Notes: generated by a model not told the origin, from the letters alone. A stretch of 64,000 bases of DNA from CAZASK01 sp964487845 (GCA_964487845.1 CAZASK010000005.1:21896-85895); one strand, 5' to 3'; counted from the stretch's first letter, positions 16,481 to 25,877 are shown. Made by a program: numbers and translations.

Positions 16481-17878
16481 ATGCCTGACATGGGTAACTT
16501 AAACCTAGCTCAGTCAGATCTTGTCGCAGGACAGCGTCAGGTAGTAGAAAATGCTGCCGAACTCAAAGCTACTATAGCGGCAAGCAATTTAGAAGAAGTA
16601 GCTCAAGTCACCCTCAAAGAAAATGAAATGGCTGCTGAAGCAAAAGAGCCAAATTTGAATATCCGCCTGCGCGATATGAAAAAAGAGCCTGTGGAGAATC
16701 AGAGCGCCAGAATCAAGCGAGCAGAAGCTGCGCTTAAAATCATGAAACCCATCGAAAATATCCGTGATCAAGCAAAGGGTCTACTGAAAAACAACCCCTT
16801 CTTGATGGATCTATTCGAAGAAAACAACAAAGAAAAGCTTGAACAGCTGCTTAAACTTGTCAGCAAATGTAAATCAAAAGAAGATTTACAAGAAGTGTTG
16901 AAAAACTTCTTCCAGCCAGCAGCATTCGAAGAAATGACAGCTCCTGACGGAACTCGAATTCCTGTGCTGCGCTTCGGTGATCCCGTCTCTGTAGACGACT
17001 TTTTAAATGTCTTGTTAGAAGTTGCAGAGCCAACCCCTGATCTTCGATCTGTCATCACAACAGTAAAGACTGAGCATCTCAAACATTTTGGCAATGAGAT
17101 TGCTGAAAAAAGAAAAGCATTTGAAGAGGTCAATACTGCTGTTGCAGAGATGATTGCTGCAGGAACACAGCAAATACGAGAAGGGAAACCTCCGCCAACA
17201 ACGCTGAAAGAATTTTACCAACAGATTCGTGAGCAGTCGTGGGAATCCCCTGCGGAGCTATTCAACAAATTGTTTTCTGATTATAAGGGCGTATACAAAA
17301 ATATCAGAGCCATCTCTGGATATCTGTTAAATAGACTGGGGATGGAGCTTCGCGTCCATAAAGAGGCAAGTCAAGATGACAAAACGCTTCGTTTTCTTCA
17401 AGGAGACCCTCAAGAATACGCAAGACTGCGTGATACTATCACGACCATCAGACAGCTACAAGCTGTTTTAGGCGTGTTCAGCTTTTTTCAGGGACGCGAA
17501 AAACATATTGCAAAGGCGTTTGAACGAAATGGCCTACCAGTACCTCCGAGCCTTACATTTGAACAGATGTCAAAAGAATTTGTAAAACTTGTGCAAGAGC
17601 GCTATCCTTCCGGACAAAAAGTTCTCGATTCCGCTGAAAAACTAGGTCCCTTTACTCAGGCAAAATATGGCGATGTAGGACGCATTGTCGCCAAAATTAT
17701 CTCTGTGAATCAATTTCGTGATGCTGTAAGACAAGTCTCGAAGACGCTCTACGATAAAGCGCCAGACGTTCAAGTCGAAAAGCAACAGCAGCTTCTTCGC
17801 TCTATCATCGAAGCTTCTGATAACTTAGAAGAGATGTTTGATCAGGCAACTGAAGTCGAGACCAAAGAGGAATCATAA
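16481..17878 (+). CDS. sctW: T3SS gatekeeper CopN (SctW/YopN-MxiC family)
   Basis: 465 aa, entirely helical and soluble, positioned between sctV and a class I chaperone exactly as in C. trachomatis (CT089 copN). The N-terminal ~90 residues are disordered and Glu/Lys-rich (secretion signal and chaperone-binding region), followed by HrpJ-like and TyeA-like helical domains. CopN caps secretion before host contact and in Chlamydiaceae is itself secreted and binds tubulin; whether that holds here is unknown. A GCAAGGTAAGG site precedes the ATG; the stop is one base before the next ATG. Confidence 0.85.
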   Translation: MPDMGNLNLAQSDLVAGQRQVVENAAELKATIAASNLEEVAQVTLKENEMAAEAKEPNLNIRLRDMKKEPVENQSARIKRAEAALKIMKPIENIRDQAKGLLKNNPFLMDLFEENNKEKLEQLLKLVSKCKSKEDLQEVLKNFFQPAAFEEMTAPDGTRIPVLRFGDPVSVDDFLNVLLEVAEPTPDLRSVITTVKTEHLKHFGNEIAEKRKAFEEVNTAVAEMIAAGTQQIREGKPPPTTLKEFYQQIREQSWESPAELFNKLFSDYKGVYKNIRAISGYLLNRLGMELRVHKEASQDDKTLRFLQGDPQEYARLRDTITTIRQLQAVLGVFSFFQGREKHIAKAFERNGLPVPPSLTFEQMSKEFVKLVQERYPSGQKVLDSAEKLGPFTQAKYGDVGRIVAKIISVNQFRDAVRQVSKTLYDKAPDVQVEKQQQLLRSIIEASDNLEEMFDQATEVETKEES

Positions 17879-17879
17879 T

Positions 17880-18350
17880 ATGGTAACAGATCGCTTAGGC
17901 ATATTATTTGAAGAGCTTGCGAAAAAACTAGGTATTGCTATTACCCCAGATGCAAGAGGAGGCTGTCGGCTCAGATTTAAAAATGGTGTGGAGGTGCAAC
18001 TCGAGCAATCCTCAGATGGTCGCTATATCACCCTGCTGAGTCATATGGGAGAGATAGCTCCAGGAAGGTATAGGGAAAACATATTCAAAGAAGGACTTAA
18101 AGCAAACGGCCTTCCTCTTCCAAGACATGGTATCTTCTCCTATAGCAAGAAAAATGATGCCTTCTATCTTTTTGATCAGATCCCACTCGAAGAAATCTCT
18201 GGAGAAAAGCTCAACGATCTTCTGCAACCATTTGTGCAAAAAGCGACTATATGGAAGGAGGCTATTGCAAGAGGAGATGTTCCCTCATATGCTGGTAATG
18301 AAGCATCGTTTGGAGGCGGCGGCAGTGGTGGCATGTTCGGTTTGAGATGA
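17880..18350 (+). CDS. scc1: T3SS class I chaperone for CopN (Scc1-like)
   Basis: 156 aa with the small acidic alpha-beta fold of SycE/CesT chaperones (first helix LGILFEELAKKLGI, beta strands CRLRFKNGVEVQLEQ and RYITLLSHMG) and a Gly-rich C-terminal tail. Directly behind copN, where C. trachomatis carries scc1 (CT088), so it probably binds CopN and guides it to SctV. The ATG at 17880 follows the copN TAA by one base, suggesting coupled translation; its own TGA overlaps malQ as ATGA. Confidence 0.78.
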   Translation: MVTDRLGILFEELAKKLGIAITPDARGGCRLRFKNGVEVQLEQSSDGRYITLLSHMGEIAPGRYRENIFKEGLKANGLPLPRHGIFSYSKKNDAFYLFDQIPLEEISGEKLNDLLQPFVQKATIWKEAIARGDVPSYAGNEASFGGGGSGGMFGLR

Positions 18351-19876
18351 AAACACACTATCACGGCATCAACCTCTCTCTTTCTAGCATTCGTAATCAA
18401 CGTAGCTCTGGCATCGGCGAGTATCTTGATCTTATTCCTCTCATCGAATGGGTTCATGATATTGGCTTTGACATCATCCAACTTCTTCCTCTCAACGACT
18501 CAGGCGGAGATTCAAGCCCTTATTCGGCACTCACTGCACAAGGATTGCATCCTATAAACATCTCTTTATGGGCTCTTCCATTTCTTGAGTACATGCCCGA
18601 AGCTGAAGAACAACTTTCTTTGATGCGTCACTGTAATAGCTCGAAGCGCTTTCGCTATCACGATATTCTTAAAAAAAAGATCTCTTTCCTCCGTGACTAT
18701 TTTGAATCAGCCTTTCCCCATATCCAGAAGATGGCTTCATTTCAAGAATTTACAAAGAGCAACCCCTGGCTACAAGAGTATGCTCTCTTTAAGATATTGA
18801 AAGCAGAGCATCAAGAGGTGGCGTGGTGGGACTGGCAAACTGTCTACCAGGCTCCAACACCCGCATTATTTTCTCATCTCACAACACATTTTCAAAAAGA
18901 AGTCCAATTCCATGAGATGGTACAGTTTTTTGCTTTTGACCAGATGAAGCAGGTAAAGAGAATAGCTTCACAAAGCAAGGTCCTCATAAAAGGAGACATC
19001 CCAATTCTTATCAATCGCGATTCAGCAGATGTGTGGGCACATCAAGAAAGCTTTGTCCTCGATCTTGCAGCTGGGGCACCTCCTGACATGTATAGCCAAG
19101 AAGGGCAATATTGGGGATTCCCTCTCTACAACTGGGAAATACATGAAAGAAGCGATTTCTCATGGTGGAAAGAGCGTCTGCGTGTCGCTCAAGAGCTGTA
19201 TGACATCTACCGTATCGATCATATCGTAGGCTTTTTCAGAATTTGGGCGATTCCCTTAGGAAAGCCGGCAAAAGAAGGCTTTTTCTTGCCTGCTGATGAA
19301 AAAGAGTGGATTCCTCAAGGACGAAAAATACTCAAGATGATGATAGACTCCTCTACGATGACACCCATAGGAGAGGATCTAGGCGTTGTCCCGGATGATG
19401 TGCGTGCCTGCATGAAAGAGCTTGGAATCGCAGGAACAAAGGTGATGCGCTGGGAGAGGCGCTGGCATGAAGACCGCTCCTACATTCTGCTCAACCAATA
19501 TCCAGAAGAAAGTATGACGACACTTTCGACTCACGACTCAGAGACTTTTGTTGCTTGGTGGCAACATGCAGAAGAGGATGCACTTCGTTTTGCAAGCGAC
19601 TACAACATCCCTTTCGAAAGTCCTCTTCTCTTTTCTACACACGTCACAATACTCAAGCTCGCACATCAGACACACAGCCGCTACCATATCAACCTCTTAC
19701 AAGAGTACCTCGCACTCTTTCCCGAGCTTTCATGGGAAGATCCTGACGATGAACGAATCAACATTCCTGGTATAGTAAACGAAAGCAATTGGACCTATCG
19801 CTTTATGCCGATGCTCAATACCATCATAGCACACGAGGGTCTCAAAGCAATTATGCGCCAGCTACGCTTCCCCTAG
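18347..19876 (+). CDS. malQ: 4-alpha-glucanotransferase MalQ
   Basis: 509 aa GH77 enzyme. Recognisable segments: SSGIGEYLDL and LLPLNDSGGDSSPYSA near the N-terminus, YRIDHIVGFFRIW (nucleophile Asp), GEDLGVVPDDVR (acid/base Glu) and STHDSET. It transfers maltosyl units and works with GlgA and other glycogen enzymes. The same gene follows scc1 in C. trachomatis (CT087), so the odd joining of T3SS and glycogen genes is conserved. Its ATG overlaps the chaperone stop. The 3' end overlaps the convergent gene at 19851 by 26 bases. Confidence 0.93.
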   Translation: MKTHYHGINLSLSSIRNQRSSGIGEYLDLIPLIEWVHDIGFDIIQLLPLNDSGGDSSPYSALTAQGLHPINISLWALPFLEYMPEAEEQLSLMRHCNSSKRFRYHDILKKKISFLRDYFESAFPHIQKMASFQEFTKSNPWLQEYALFKILKAEHQEVAWWDWQTVYQAPTPALFSHLTTHFQKEVQFHEMVQFFAFDQMKQVKRIASQSKVLIKGDIPILINRDSADVWAHQESFVLDLAAGAPPDMYSQEGQYWGFPLYNWEIHERSDFSWWKERLRVAQELYDIYRIDHIVGFFRIWAIPLGKPAKEGFFLPADEKEWIPQGRKILKMMIDSSTMTPIGEDLGVVPDDVRACMKELGIAGTKVMRWERRWHEDRSYILLNQYPEESMTTLSTHDSETFVAWWQHAEEDALRFASDYNIPFESPLLFSTHVTILKLAHQTHSRYHINLLQEYLALFPELSWEDPDDERINIPGIVNESNWTYRFMPMLNTIIAHEGLKAIMRQLRFP

Positions 19877-21206
19877 GATCAGTATCGTGAATGATCGCGC
19901 TTACATTTTTTTGATTGAAGCCTTTGAATCCTTCTTGTCTCTGTAGATTTTCTAAATGGCTGCCAAAAGCCCCCTCTTTCATAAAACGGCTTGCCTGTTC
20001 TTGAGTTATGGAATTGTTTTTCAACAGTCTCTCAAGGCGTGTATGGCTGACTGGCCAAATCTCTGCTTTCGTAAAAGCCTGCTTGAGATAAGAAAAATTA
20101 CTGAAAGGAGCCATCATCTGAACGCCTAAGCCTGCCAGGGCTTTCTCAAGGTCGTGAAAAGAAAACTGAGCTTCTAAGTGATGCATCCCCGCTGCAAGCA
20201 GAGACTCTCCATGCAAGCCACACCACAGGCCTATTGTTCCCAGCTGCGATCGTGGAGGCAATGTGTCGTGTGCAAAATCTACATTCACTTCATCTTCTGC
20301 TAAATCGACATCGATGAACAAGACAAAACGGGCTATCGTATGTTCCATCACCTGGGCTCCCCACCCTGCTTCTTTCCCTGCATAGAAGCGCTCACGACAG
20401 GCAAATCCCAAAATTTCAAAGAGTTGAATGATTTGCTTAAAATGACAGCGTGAACTTCGGAATGTATGATGATCATGATTTGCCCATCCCATCCCTACAC
20501 GATCTTGCCTACTTTTTTGTATCTGTCCTGCATAATTTTTGGATTGCCAAAATGCTCTTTCCACATCGAGCACAATATGTGCTGCCATGCCTGTGCCGAC
20601 ACAGGCCGCCATCTCTTCTGCTATTACAATAGCTTGTCTGATATGAGCAATTTCTTCATCAAGAGTATCTGCATGCCGTGGTCTGAGCTGCCATTTCTCA
20701 TAGAGGCGATATATTGTAGCCATCGTATCAGGAGAAGTTATGAGGGGCTCTCTACTTCTGCTACCACGCCTTTCTATGACCATCACCTCGACATCACCCT
20801 CGCGTGAGACAATAGAGCGTCTATAGCCAGAGAGCGGAGTGCCTTCGATAAGGCAGCAGAGACCATGCACCATCTGAAAATAGGCAATGCTATCTACCGA
20901 GACCGCCACCGCATACCCAGAGGTTCCTTGTGGCTTTATGACAATAGAGGGTAGTTGAGCTCCTGGATGATGAAAAAAATGATCTTCTACTGCAACAAAT
21001 CCTGCGGCTTCTATTTTCTTTTTAAGCTCATCAGACGCTGCTATTTCGATATGATCGATCCAGTCAAACAGCCTTGTATTACACTGAGACGACAGCTTGT
21101 CTTGTAGTTTTCTTAGAAAGGAATTTCGAGAAAGTGCCTGTTGAATCACCTCTTGAAGAAGAAGTTCAGCTTGTGGCTCGCGCTGCCAGTGATACTCGTG
21201 AGACAT
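19851..21206 (-). CDS. Hypothetical protein with a possible VOC-like metal-binding domain
   Basis: 451 aa that I do not recognise with certainty. The middle (about residues 245-330) contains HDHHTFRSS followed by a helix, FEILGFACRERFYAG, VMEHT and a FIDVDL strand, a pattern like vicinal-oxygen-chelate or DUF1338-type dioxygenase folds in which His and Glu bind a metal. The N-terminal ~100 residues are helical, and the C-terminus is a separate helical region. Cytoplasmic, no signal peptide. Single gene, convergent and overlapping with malQ. Confidence 0.6.
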   Translation of the reverse strand: MSHEYHWQREPQAELLLQEVIQQALSRNSFLRKLQDKLSSQCNTRLFDWIDHIEIAASDELKKKIEAAGFVAVEDHFFHHPGAQLPSIVIKPQGTSGYAVAVSVDSIAYFQMVHGLCCLIEGTPLSGYRRSIVSREGDVEVMVIERRGSRSREPLITSPDTMATIYRLYEKWQLRPRHADTLDEEIAHIRQAIVIAEEMAACVGTGMAAHIVLDVERAFWQSKNYAGQIQKSRQDRVGMGWANHDHHTFRSSRCHFKQIIQLFEILGFACRERFYAGKEAGWGAQVMEHTIARFVLFIDVDLAEDEVNVDFAHDTLPPRSQLGTIGLWCGLHGESLLAAGMHHLEAQFSFHDLEKALAGLGVQMMAPFSNFSYLKQAFTKAEIWPVSHTRLERLLKNNSITQEQASRFMKEGAFGSHLENLQRQEGFKGFNQKNVSAIIHDTDPRGSVAGA

Positions 21207-21258
21207 AACCCCTGCCTTTTTAACAGAGACCTCTTTATATCGCAGCTGCTACACAAAA

Positions 21259-22533
21259 TCAAGGGAAGACAGCAATTTGACTAGGCTGGCACTCTAAATG
21301 GCTATATGACTCTTTATTTTTGGCTAAGAAAATGTAGTCGACATCTTTAAGCGATGCAAGAAGATGAATTATCTCATGATCTGGATCAAGACCATAAACG
21401 GCTACTACAAGCTCGTGGTTCATTTTCCCAAGATGACGTATCGTTTTAATAAGTTGCGGACTTACTTCACTACATCTATCCAGTTGAAGGAGCGTATATA
21501 CATGTCCTTGTAAAGCTTGATTCAATGCACATACCGTGTCATCAGAAAAAATTTTTACATCAGAGTGTTGATCGATACAGCGCCTTGCAACCTCAGGAAG
21601 CGTTACTGCAGCACACCCTACCTTTTCAACGGCCACATTGGCTGCCATATTCGCAAGTTGTACACACTGCGCCATCGGCAGCCCGTTTGCTACTGCGGTG
21701 ACAAACATAGCAAGAACTGTATCCCCAGCTCCTGTTACATCGCGAACCTCTCTTACCTGCACAGGAAAGTCTTGCGATTTTTCATGAGGAAAATAGAGAG
21801 AAATACCAAACTCTGATCGTGTAATCATCAGCACATCAACTGAGACTTTTGTGAAGATTTCTTGTGCTATATCTTCAAGAGAGGCCTTGCTGCCAAGACG
21901 CGCTGCAGCAATCGCCTCCGACAAATTTGGCTTCAAAACCGTAGCTCCTGAATACTTCGAAAAATCGATTCCCTTAGGATCACAGATGACAGCAACATTC
22001 GCTTTTTTAGCTTCAGCAATAAGCGATCGTAAAATAGCATCTGTTAAAAAGCCTTTCGCATAATCTGAAATAGCAATGACATCGACATTTCGTACTAACT
22101 CTGGAATCATACCAAGAGCTTTTCTCTCTACGGCTTCTGAAATATGATTCGGCTGCTCATAATCAACACGCACCATCTGCTGACCGCCTGCTATCACACG
22201 CATCTTCAACGGTGTTACATAGGCAGGATCTTCCAATAATGCCTCTACAGAAATACCTAACTTCTGCATAGCATCTTTGAGCTTGTCACCCTGAACATCT
22301 CTCCCCACACATCCGAATGGCACTGCCTCCATTCCAAGACTGTGAATATTGATGACTACGTTGCCAGCACCTCCTGGTCTGTCATCTTCTCTCTCTACGA
22401 GTACTACTGGCACCGGTGCTTCGGGAGATATGCGTTTCGATGCACCGAAGGTATATCGATCCAATAAAAAATCGCCAGCTACTAAAATTCGCTTCTTGTG
22501 AAGACTACGGAAAAGATGCGCCAGCGCTACCAT
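21259..22533 (-). CDS. hldE: Heptose-7-phosphate kinase (HldE) with degenerate transferase domain
   Basis: 424 aa. Residues 1-325 are a PfkB/ribokinase-fold kinase like HldE-N (AGDFLLDRYTFGASKRISPE, PGGAGNVVINI, and the anion hole VTGAGDT), which phosphorylates D-glycero-D-manno-heptose 7-phosphate for LPS core. The last ~100 residues resemble the HldE nucleotidyltransferase half but are shortened, and the HxGH motif reads LQGH; the later strand HELVVAVYGLD and LKDVDYIFL are still recognisable. The adenylyltransferase activity may be lost and supplied elsewhere. It overlaps the end of hldD by 7 bases in the same operon. Confidence 0.82.
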   Translation of the reverse strand: MVALAHLFRSLHKKRILVAGDFLLDRYTFGASKRISPEAPVPVVLVEREDDRPGGAGNVVINIHSLGMEAVPFGCVGRDVQGDKLKDAMQKLGISVEALLEDPAYVTPLKMRVIAGGQQMVRVDYEQPNHISEAVERKALGMIPELVRNVDVIAISDYAKGFLTDAILRSLIAEAKKANVAVICDPKGIDFSKYSGATVLKPNLSEAIAAARLGSKASLEDIAQEIFTKVSVDVLMITRSEFGISLYFPHEKSQDFPVQVREVRDVTGAGDTVLAMFVTAVANGLPMAQCVQLANMAANVAVEKVGCAAVTLPEVARRCIDQHSDVKIFSDDTVCALNQALQGHVYTLLQLDRCSEVSPQLIKTIRHLGKMNHELVVAVYGLDPDHEIIHLLASLKDVDYIFLAKNKESYSHLECQPSQIAVFP

Positions 22534-23510
22534 CGATTTCCCTCATTGAGATAGTTGAGAACATAATCAGCGACAGCTTCTTTCAGAGGAGTGGCTCGAG
22601 AAATACCACCAAGAAGCTCATGAGTTTTATCCATCTTTGCTTCTGTAAAACTTTGGTATTTTCCACGTAGATCTGCTGGCATATCAATATAACGGATATT
22701 TGGCTCCTTGCCCAACGCTGAAAAGAGCGCATGTGCGAGATCATTCCAAGAAGCTGCTTGTCCAGTACCAATATTATATATGCCGCCAGCTGAATTTTTT
22801 AAAAACTCAACAGTCATTCGTGCTACATCCTTTACATATACGAAATCTCTTTGCTGGCCACCATCTTTAAAAAGAGGTGTATCTGATTGGAATAGCTCAA
22901 TATATCCCCGAGCCATAATATCGGCGCGCATTTTCACGATAGCAGAAGCCATACGCCCTTTATGATATTCATTTGGACCATATACATTGAAATACTTCAA
23001 CCCTACTATTTGATTCAAGACGCCCTCTTGCTTGGCCCACAGATCGAAGAGCTGTTTTGAATAGCCATACATATTCAAAGGCTTGAGAACATCGATGCAC
23101 TCATGGTCGTCAGAAAATCCGCAAGAGCCATCTCCATAAGTAGCAGCTGAGGATGCATAAATAAAGCGATGGTTATGATGCAACGCATATTCAGCTAACT
23201 TTTGCGTATAGCGATAGTTATTTTCGAGCAAGTAGTTGGCATCAAGCTCTAAGGTATTGGAGCAAGCTCCAAGATGAACGAAAGCTTCAATATCTGCTTC
23301 TCGTCCCTGTAGATAGGTAAAAAGATCCGCCTTATGGATGATGTCGACAAAGCGTTTGCCAACTAGATTTTTCCACTTTTCAGAAGATCCTAGATTGTCG
23401 ACGACCAGGATATTAGTATACCCTTGGCCGTTGAGTTCTTTCACAACACAGGAACCGATAAACCCAGCTCCTCCCGTTACAACAATTAATTTGTCATTGT
23501 ACAGTTTCAC
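22527..23510 (-). CDS. hldD: ADP-L-glycero-D-manno-heptose 6-epimerase HldD
   Basis: 327-aa extended SDR. The cofactor motif TGGAGFIGS is at about residues 12-20, and the active site MYGYSKQLFD (Tyr-x3-Lys) is near 148; KYFNVYGPNEYHKGRMAS is characteristic of HldD. It converts ADP-D,D-heptose to ADP-L,D-heptose for LPS inner core. Situated between rplI (38 bases upstream) and hldE (overlapping), so it may be transcribed from the ribosomal protein operon. As I recall, classical Chlamydia lack heptose in their LPS, so this pair marks an environmental lineage. Confidence 0.9.
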   Translation of the reverse strand: MKLYNDKLIVVTGGAGFIGSCVVKELNGQGYTNILVVDNLGSSEKWKNLVGKRFVDIIHKADLFTYLQGREADIEAFVHLGACSNTLELDANYLLENNYRYTQKLAEYALHHNHRFIYASSAATYGDGSCGFSDDHECIDVLKPLNMYGYSKQLFDLWAKQEGVLNQIVGLKYFNVYGPNEYHKGRMASAIVKMRADIMARGYIELFQSDTPLFKDGGQQRDFVYVKDVARMTVEFLKNSAGGIYNIGTGQAASWNDLAHALFSALGKEPNIRYIDMPADLRGKYQSFTEAKMDKTHELLGGISRATPLKEAVADYVLNYLNEGNRW

Positions 23511-23548
23511 GCCTGTTGCCTATCGGTTCTCGCTATTTAGTTTAGAAA

Positions 23549-24022
23549 CTACTCGCCTGCAGCAACTTCATGCTCAGGGGCTACCTTCACATGAATAGTA
23601 CAGAGGATACCCTCTTTTAAGCGAAGAGAAATATCATATACGCCAGTTGCTTTGATAGGATGCTTCAATTGAACAAATCGCTTATCCAATTCAAGACCTG
23701 TCTGCAGTTTAATAGCATCAACGATGTCGAGAGTAGATACGCTTCCATACATGTGACCATCGTGATCGACCTTTACTTGGAAACCTACTGTTTCACCCTC
23801 TAGACGCTTCGCCATCTCTTCTGCTACTTGGCGATCTGCATCAGCAATTTTCTGTCTTTCATCCTGAAGTTTCTTCTGACGACGCAGAGAATCTTTAGTC
23901 GCAAAGAGAGCAACGCCTTGCGGGATGAGAAAATTAAATGCATAACCTCGTTTTGCAGCAACCACTTCACCTTTTCGGCCTAGGTTTTCTACATCTTCGA
24001 GTAATAGTAATCGTGTTTGCAT
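23549..24022 (-). CDS. rplI: 50S ribosomal protein L9
   Basis: 157 aa. MQTRLLLLEDVENLGRKGE with GYAFNFLIPQGVA is the typical N-terminal L9 domain; a long connecting helix rich in Lys, Gln and Arg joins it to the C-terminal rRNA-binding domain. Last of the rplY-pth-rpsF-rpsR-rplI series, 18 bases after rpsR. The C-terminus carries a short acidic extension. Confidence 0.95.
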   Translation of the reverse strand: MQTRLLLLEDVENLGRKGEVVAAKRGYAFNFLIPQGVALFATKDSLRRQKKLQDERQKIADADRQVAEEMAKRLEGETVGFQVKVDHDGHMYGSVSTLDIVDAIKLQTGLELDKRFVQLKHPIKATGVYDISLRLKEGILCTIHVKVAPEHEVAAGE

Positions 24023-24040
24023 GGTATACTTCGTCCTCCC

Positions 24041-24319
24041 TTAAACTTCAGCAACAAATGGAAGCAAAGCCATAAATCTGGCGCGCTTAATTGCTTGAGT
24101 AAGTCTTCGTTGAAAGTAAGCAGAAACCCCAGTTACGCGACGTGGAAGGATTTTGCCTCTCTCAGTGATAAACTTCGCTAATGTTTCGATATCTTTATAA
24201 TCGACTTCTTTAAAATTGCCAGCTACAAATGGGCAACGTTTTTTCTTCTTGAACTTCGGATCAGATGGTTCTGAAGTAGGAGAAGATACTTTTTTTCTTG
24301 GATTGTTCATTCTTGGCAT
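24041..24319 (-). CDS. rpsR: 30S ribosomal protein S18
   Basis: 92 aa. The conserved core (FKEVDYKDIETLAKFITERG, then KILPRRVTGVSAYFQRRLTQ) is clear, with a Lys/Pro/Ser-rich N-terminal extension of about 25 residues common in chlamydial S18. ATG at 24319; a second Met four residues later is possible. Only one Cys (RCPFV) remains, so a zinc-binding form is unlikely. Between rpsF and rplI, the usual order. Confidence 0.95.
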   Translation of the reverse strand: MPRMNNPRKKVSSPTSEPSDPKFKKKKRCPFVAGNFKEVDYKDIETLAKFITERGKILPRRVTGVSAYFQRRLTQAIKRARFMALLPFVAEV

Positions 24320-24333
24320 AGATCAAAAGCCTC

Positions 24334-24675
24334 TTATTGTTCTGGTAGTTGCTTAAACTTCACTTCATCCATAACCCGCGTTGCTCTCAATGTGCAAAAG
24401 CGGATCAGGTTCTCATTCAACCTGAGTTCCTGCCACATCTCTTTAATGGCAGAAGAGGGTGCGTCGAAATAGACTAAGTAGTAATGACCCTCTTTTTGAG
24501 AGCCAATTTCATAGGCTAATCTTCTTTTTCCTTGGTCGTGGATCTTCAGGATTTTTCCATCCCGCTTTGTGATCCCTTCTTTAATTTTATCGAAAGTCTT
24601 GGTACGTGCGTCCTCATTCAACAAAGCTGACACGATGTACATCCCTTCGTATAGACAATGTTTGTCTTCCTTCAT
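24334..24675 (-). CDS. rpsF: 30S ribosomal protein S6
   Basis: 113 aa. YEGMYIVSALLNEDA, GKRRLAYEIGSQKEGHYYLV and LNENLIRFCTLRA are the S6 landmarks. It binds 16S rRNA with S18, whose gene follows by 14 bases. The ATG abuts the pth stop directly, indicating one transcript. Confidence 0.95.
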   Translation of the reverse strand: MKEDKHCLYEGMYIVSALLNEDARTKTFDKIKEGITKRDGKILKIHDQGKRRLAYEIGSQKEGHYYLVYFDAPSSAIKEMWQELRLNENLIRFCTLRATRVMDEVKFKQLPEQ

Positions 24676-25221
24676 CTATTTTCTCCTCAAAATCAACTGC
24701 TCTAAATATCTGACACCCTCTGCGATACACGCAGGCAGCGCCTGTACTTCTTCTTCTGTAAAACGGCCTAACACATGGTCGGCTAAATCATGAACCCCTC
24801 TGCCAATGCCAACTCGTAGCCTGGCATACTCTTGGGTACAAAGCGCAGCCTCTATGCTTTTTAGACCGTTGTGGCCTCCAGCGGAGCCTTGTGGACGATA
24901 CCTCATCACACTAAAGGGCAGCGCTACATCATCGACCACTACAACAACCTGTTCTACAGCACGCTTAAAAAAGAGCAGAAATCGTGCTACCGATCTTCCC
25001 GACTCATTCATATAGGTCTCAGGAAGAAGCAGATCTACCTCTACTCCCTCTATCACCGCTACCGCGTGCTGCGCTTCAAACTTGGGAACTCGCTTAAAAC
25101 TTGCTCCATGAGCTTTTGCGAGCCCTTGCACCACCATACACCCCATATTATGTCGAGTCATTTCATACTCTCGTCCTGGATTTCCAAGACCCACAATAAG
25201 CTGGCGTTGCGTGGTATTCAT
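24676..25221 (-). CDS. pth: Peptidyl-tRNA hydrolase
   Basis: 181 aa. IVGLGNPGREYEMTRHNMG contains the Asn and the catalytic His, and the substrate-binding segment GSAGGHNGLKSIEAAL and the Asp region VDDVALPF are present. It releases tRNA from stalled peptidyl-tRNA. It lies between rplY and rpsF, with a 1-base gap to the former and none to the latter, the order seen in C. trachomatis (CT799-CT801). Confidence 0.95.
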   Translation of the reverse strand: MNTTQRQLIVGLGNPGREYEMTRHNMGCMVVQGLAKAHGASFKRVPKFEAQHAVAVIEGVEVDLLLPETYMNESGRSVARFLLFFKRAVEQVVVVVDDVALPFSVMRYRPQGSAGGHNGLKSIEAALCTQEYARLRVGIGRGVHDLADHVLGRFTEEEVQALPACIAEGVRYLEQLILRRK

Positions 25222-25222
25222 A

Positions 25223-25786
25223 TTACTTCACAATCGACACAACCACATCTTGTGGCTTTACGAGTGTCACTACACCTTCTGGAAGCACGAGGTCTGCGAC
25301 TCTCTTTGCTTGACGCAGATCTAAGTCTTTTACATCCACTTTCAGGCTGTGTGGAATACGATCTGGCAAGCAACGTACTGGAAGATGACGCATCACCTGA
25401 CGTAGGTATCCACCACCTTTTACGCCGATACAGTCTACTGCACTCAAGCACTCGATTGGCACTTTTACCTCTACACGCGAATCTTGCTGTAATTCAATAA
25501 AGTCAATATGCAAAACTGCGTAGGTAGTCACGTGGTATTGTATATCTTTAATAAGAGCACGTACTGTCTTACCAGAAGCATCTTTTAATACACATACAGT
25601 AGTAGATAAAAATCCCTTTTCTGTCTTGCGTAAGAGCTCATCAATTGCCTCTTTTTTCAAAGACAATCCTTTACCTGGTTGCCCCTTTGAATAGATAATA
25701 GCAGGAATATATCCCGCACGACGCAGCTGTTTCGAATCACACTTCGATGTCTTGCTACGTTCAAAAATTTCAAGTTCTACTTGCAT
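25223..25786 (-). CDS. rplY: 50S ribosomal protein L25/Ctc
   Basis: 187 aa, the long (Ctc/TL5) two-domain form. N-terminal 5S rRNA-binding domain with LRRAGYIPAIIYSKGQ, then ALIKDIQYHVTTYAVLHIDF, and a C-terminal beta domain. The start is ATG 25786 with a perfect AGGAGG site; an earlier start at 25819 is less likely. First gene of the ribosomal protein operon, about 90 bases after prs. Confidence 0.93.
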   Translation of the reverse strand: MQVELEIFERSKTSKCDSKQLRRAGYIPAIIYSKGQPGKGLSLKKEAIDELLRKTEKGFLSTTVCVLKDASGKTVRALIKDIQYHVTTYAVLHIDFIELQQDSRVEVKVPIECLSAVDCIGVKGGGYLRQVMRHLPVRCLPDRIPHSLKVDVKDLDLRQAKRVADLVLPEGVVTLVKPQDVVVSIVK

Positions 25787-25877
25787 GAAGCCTCCTGTCA
25801 CAGACACCACAAGTACCACACAACGCGTGCGTATACCGTCGATATGCCTAAATTATATTAAATTGCACGAAACTTCT

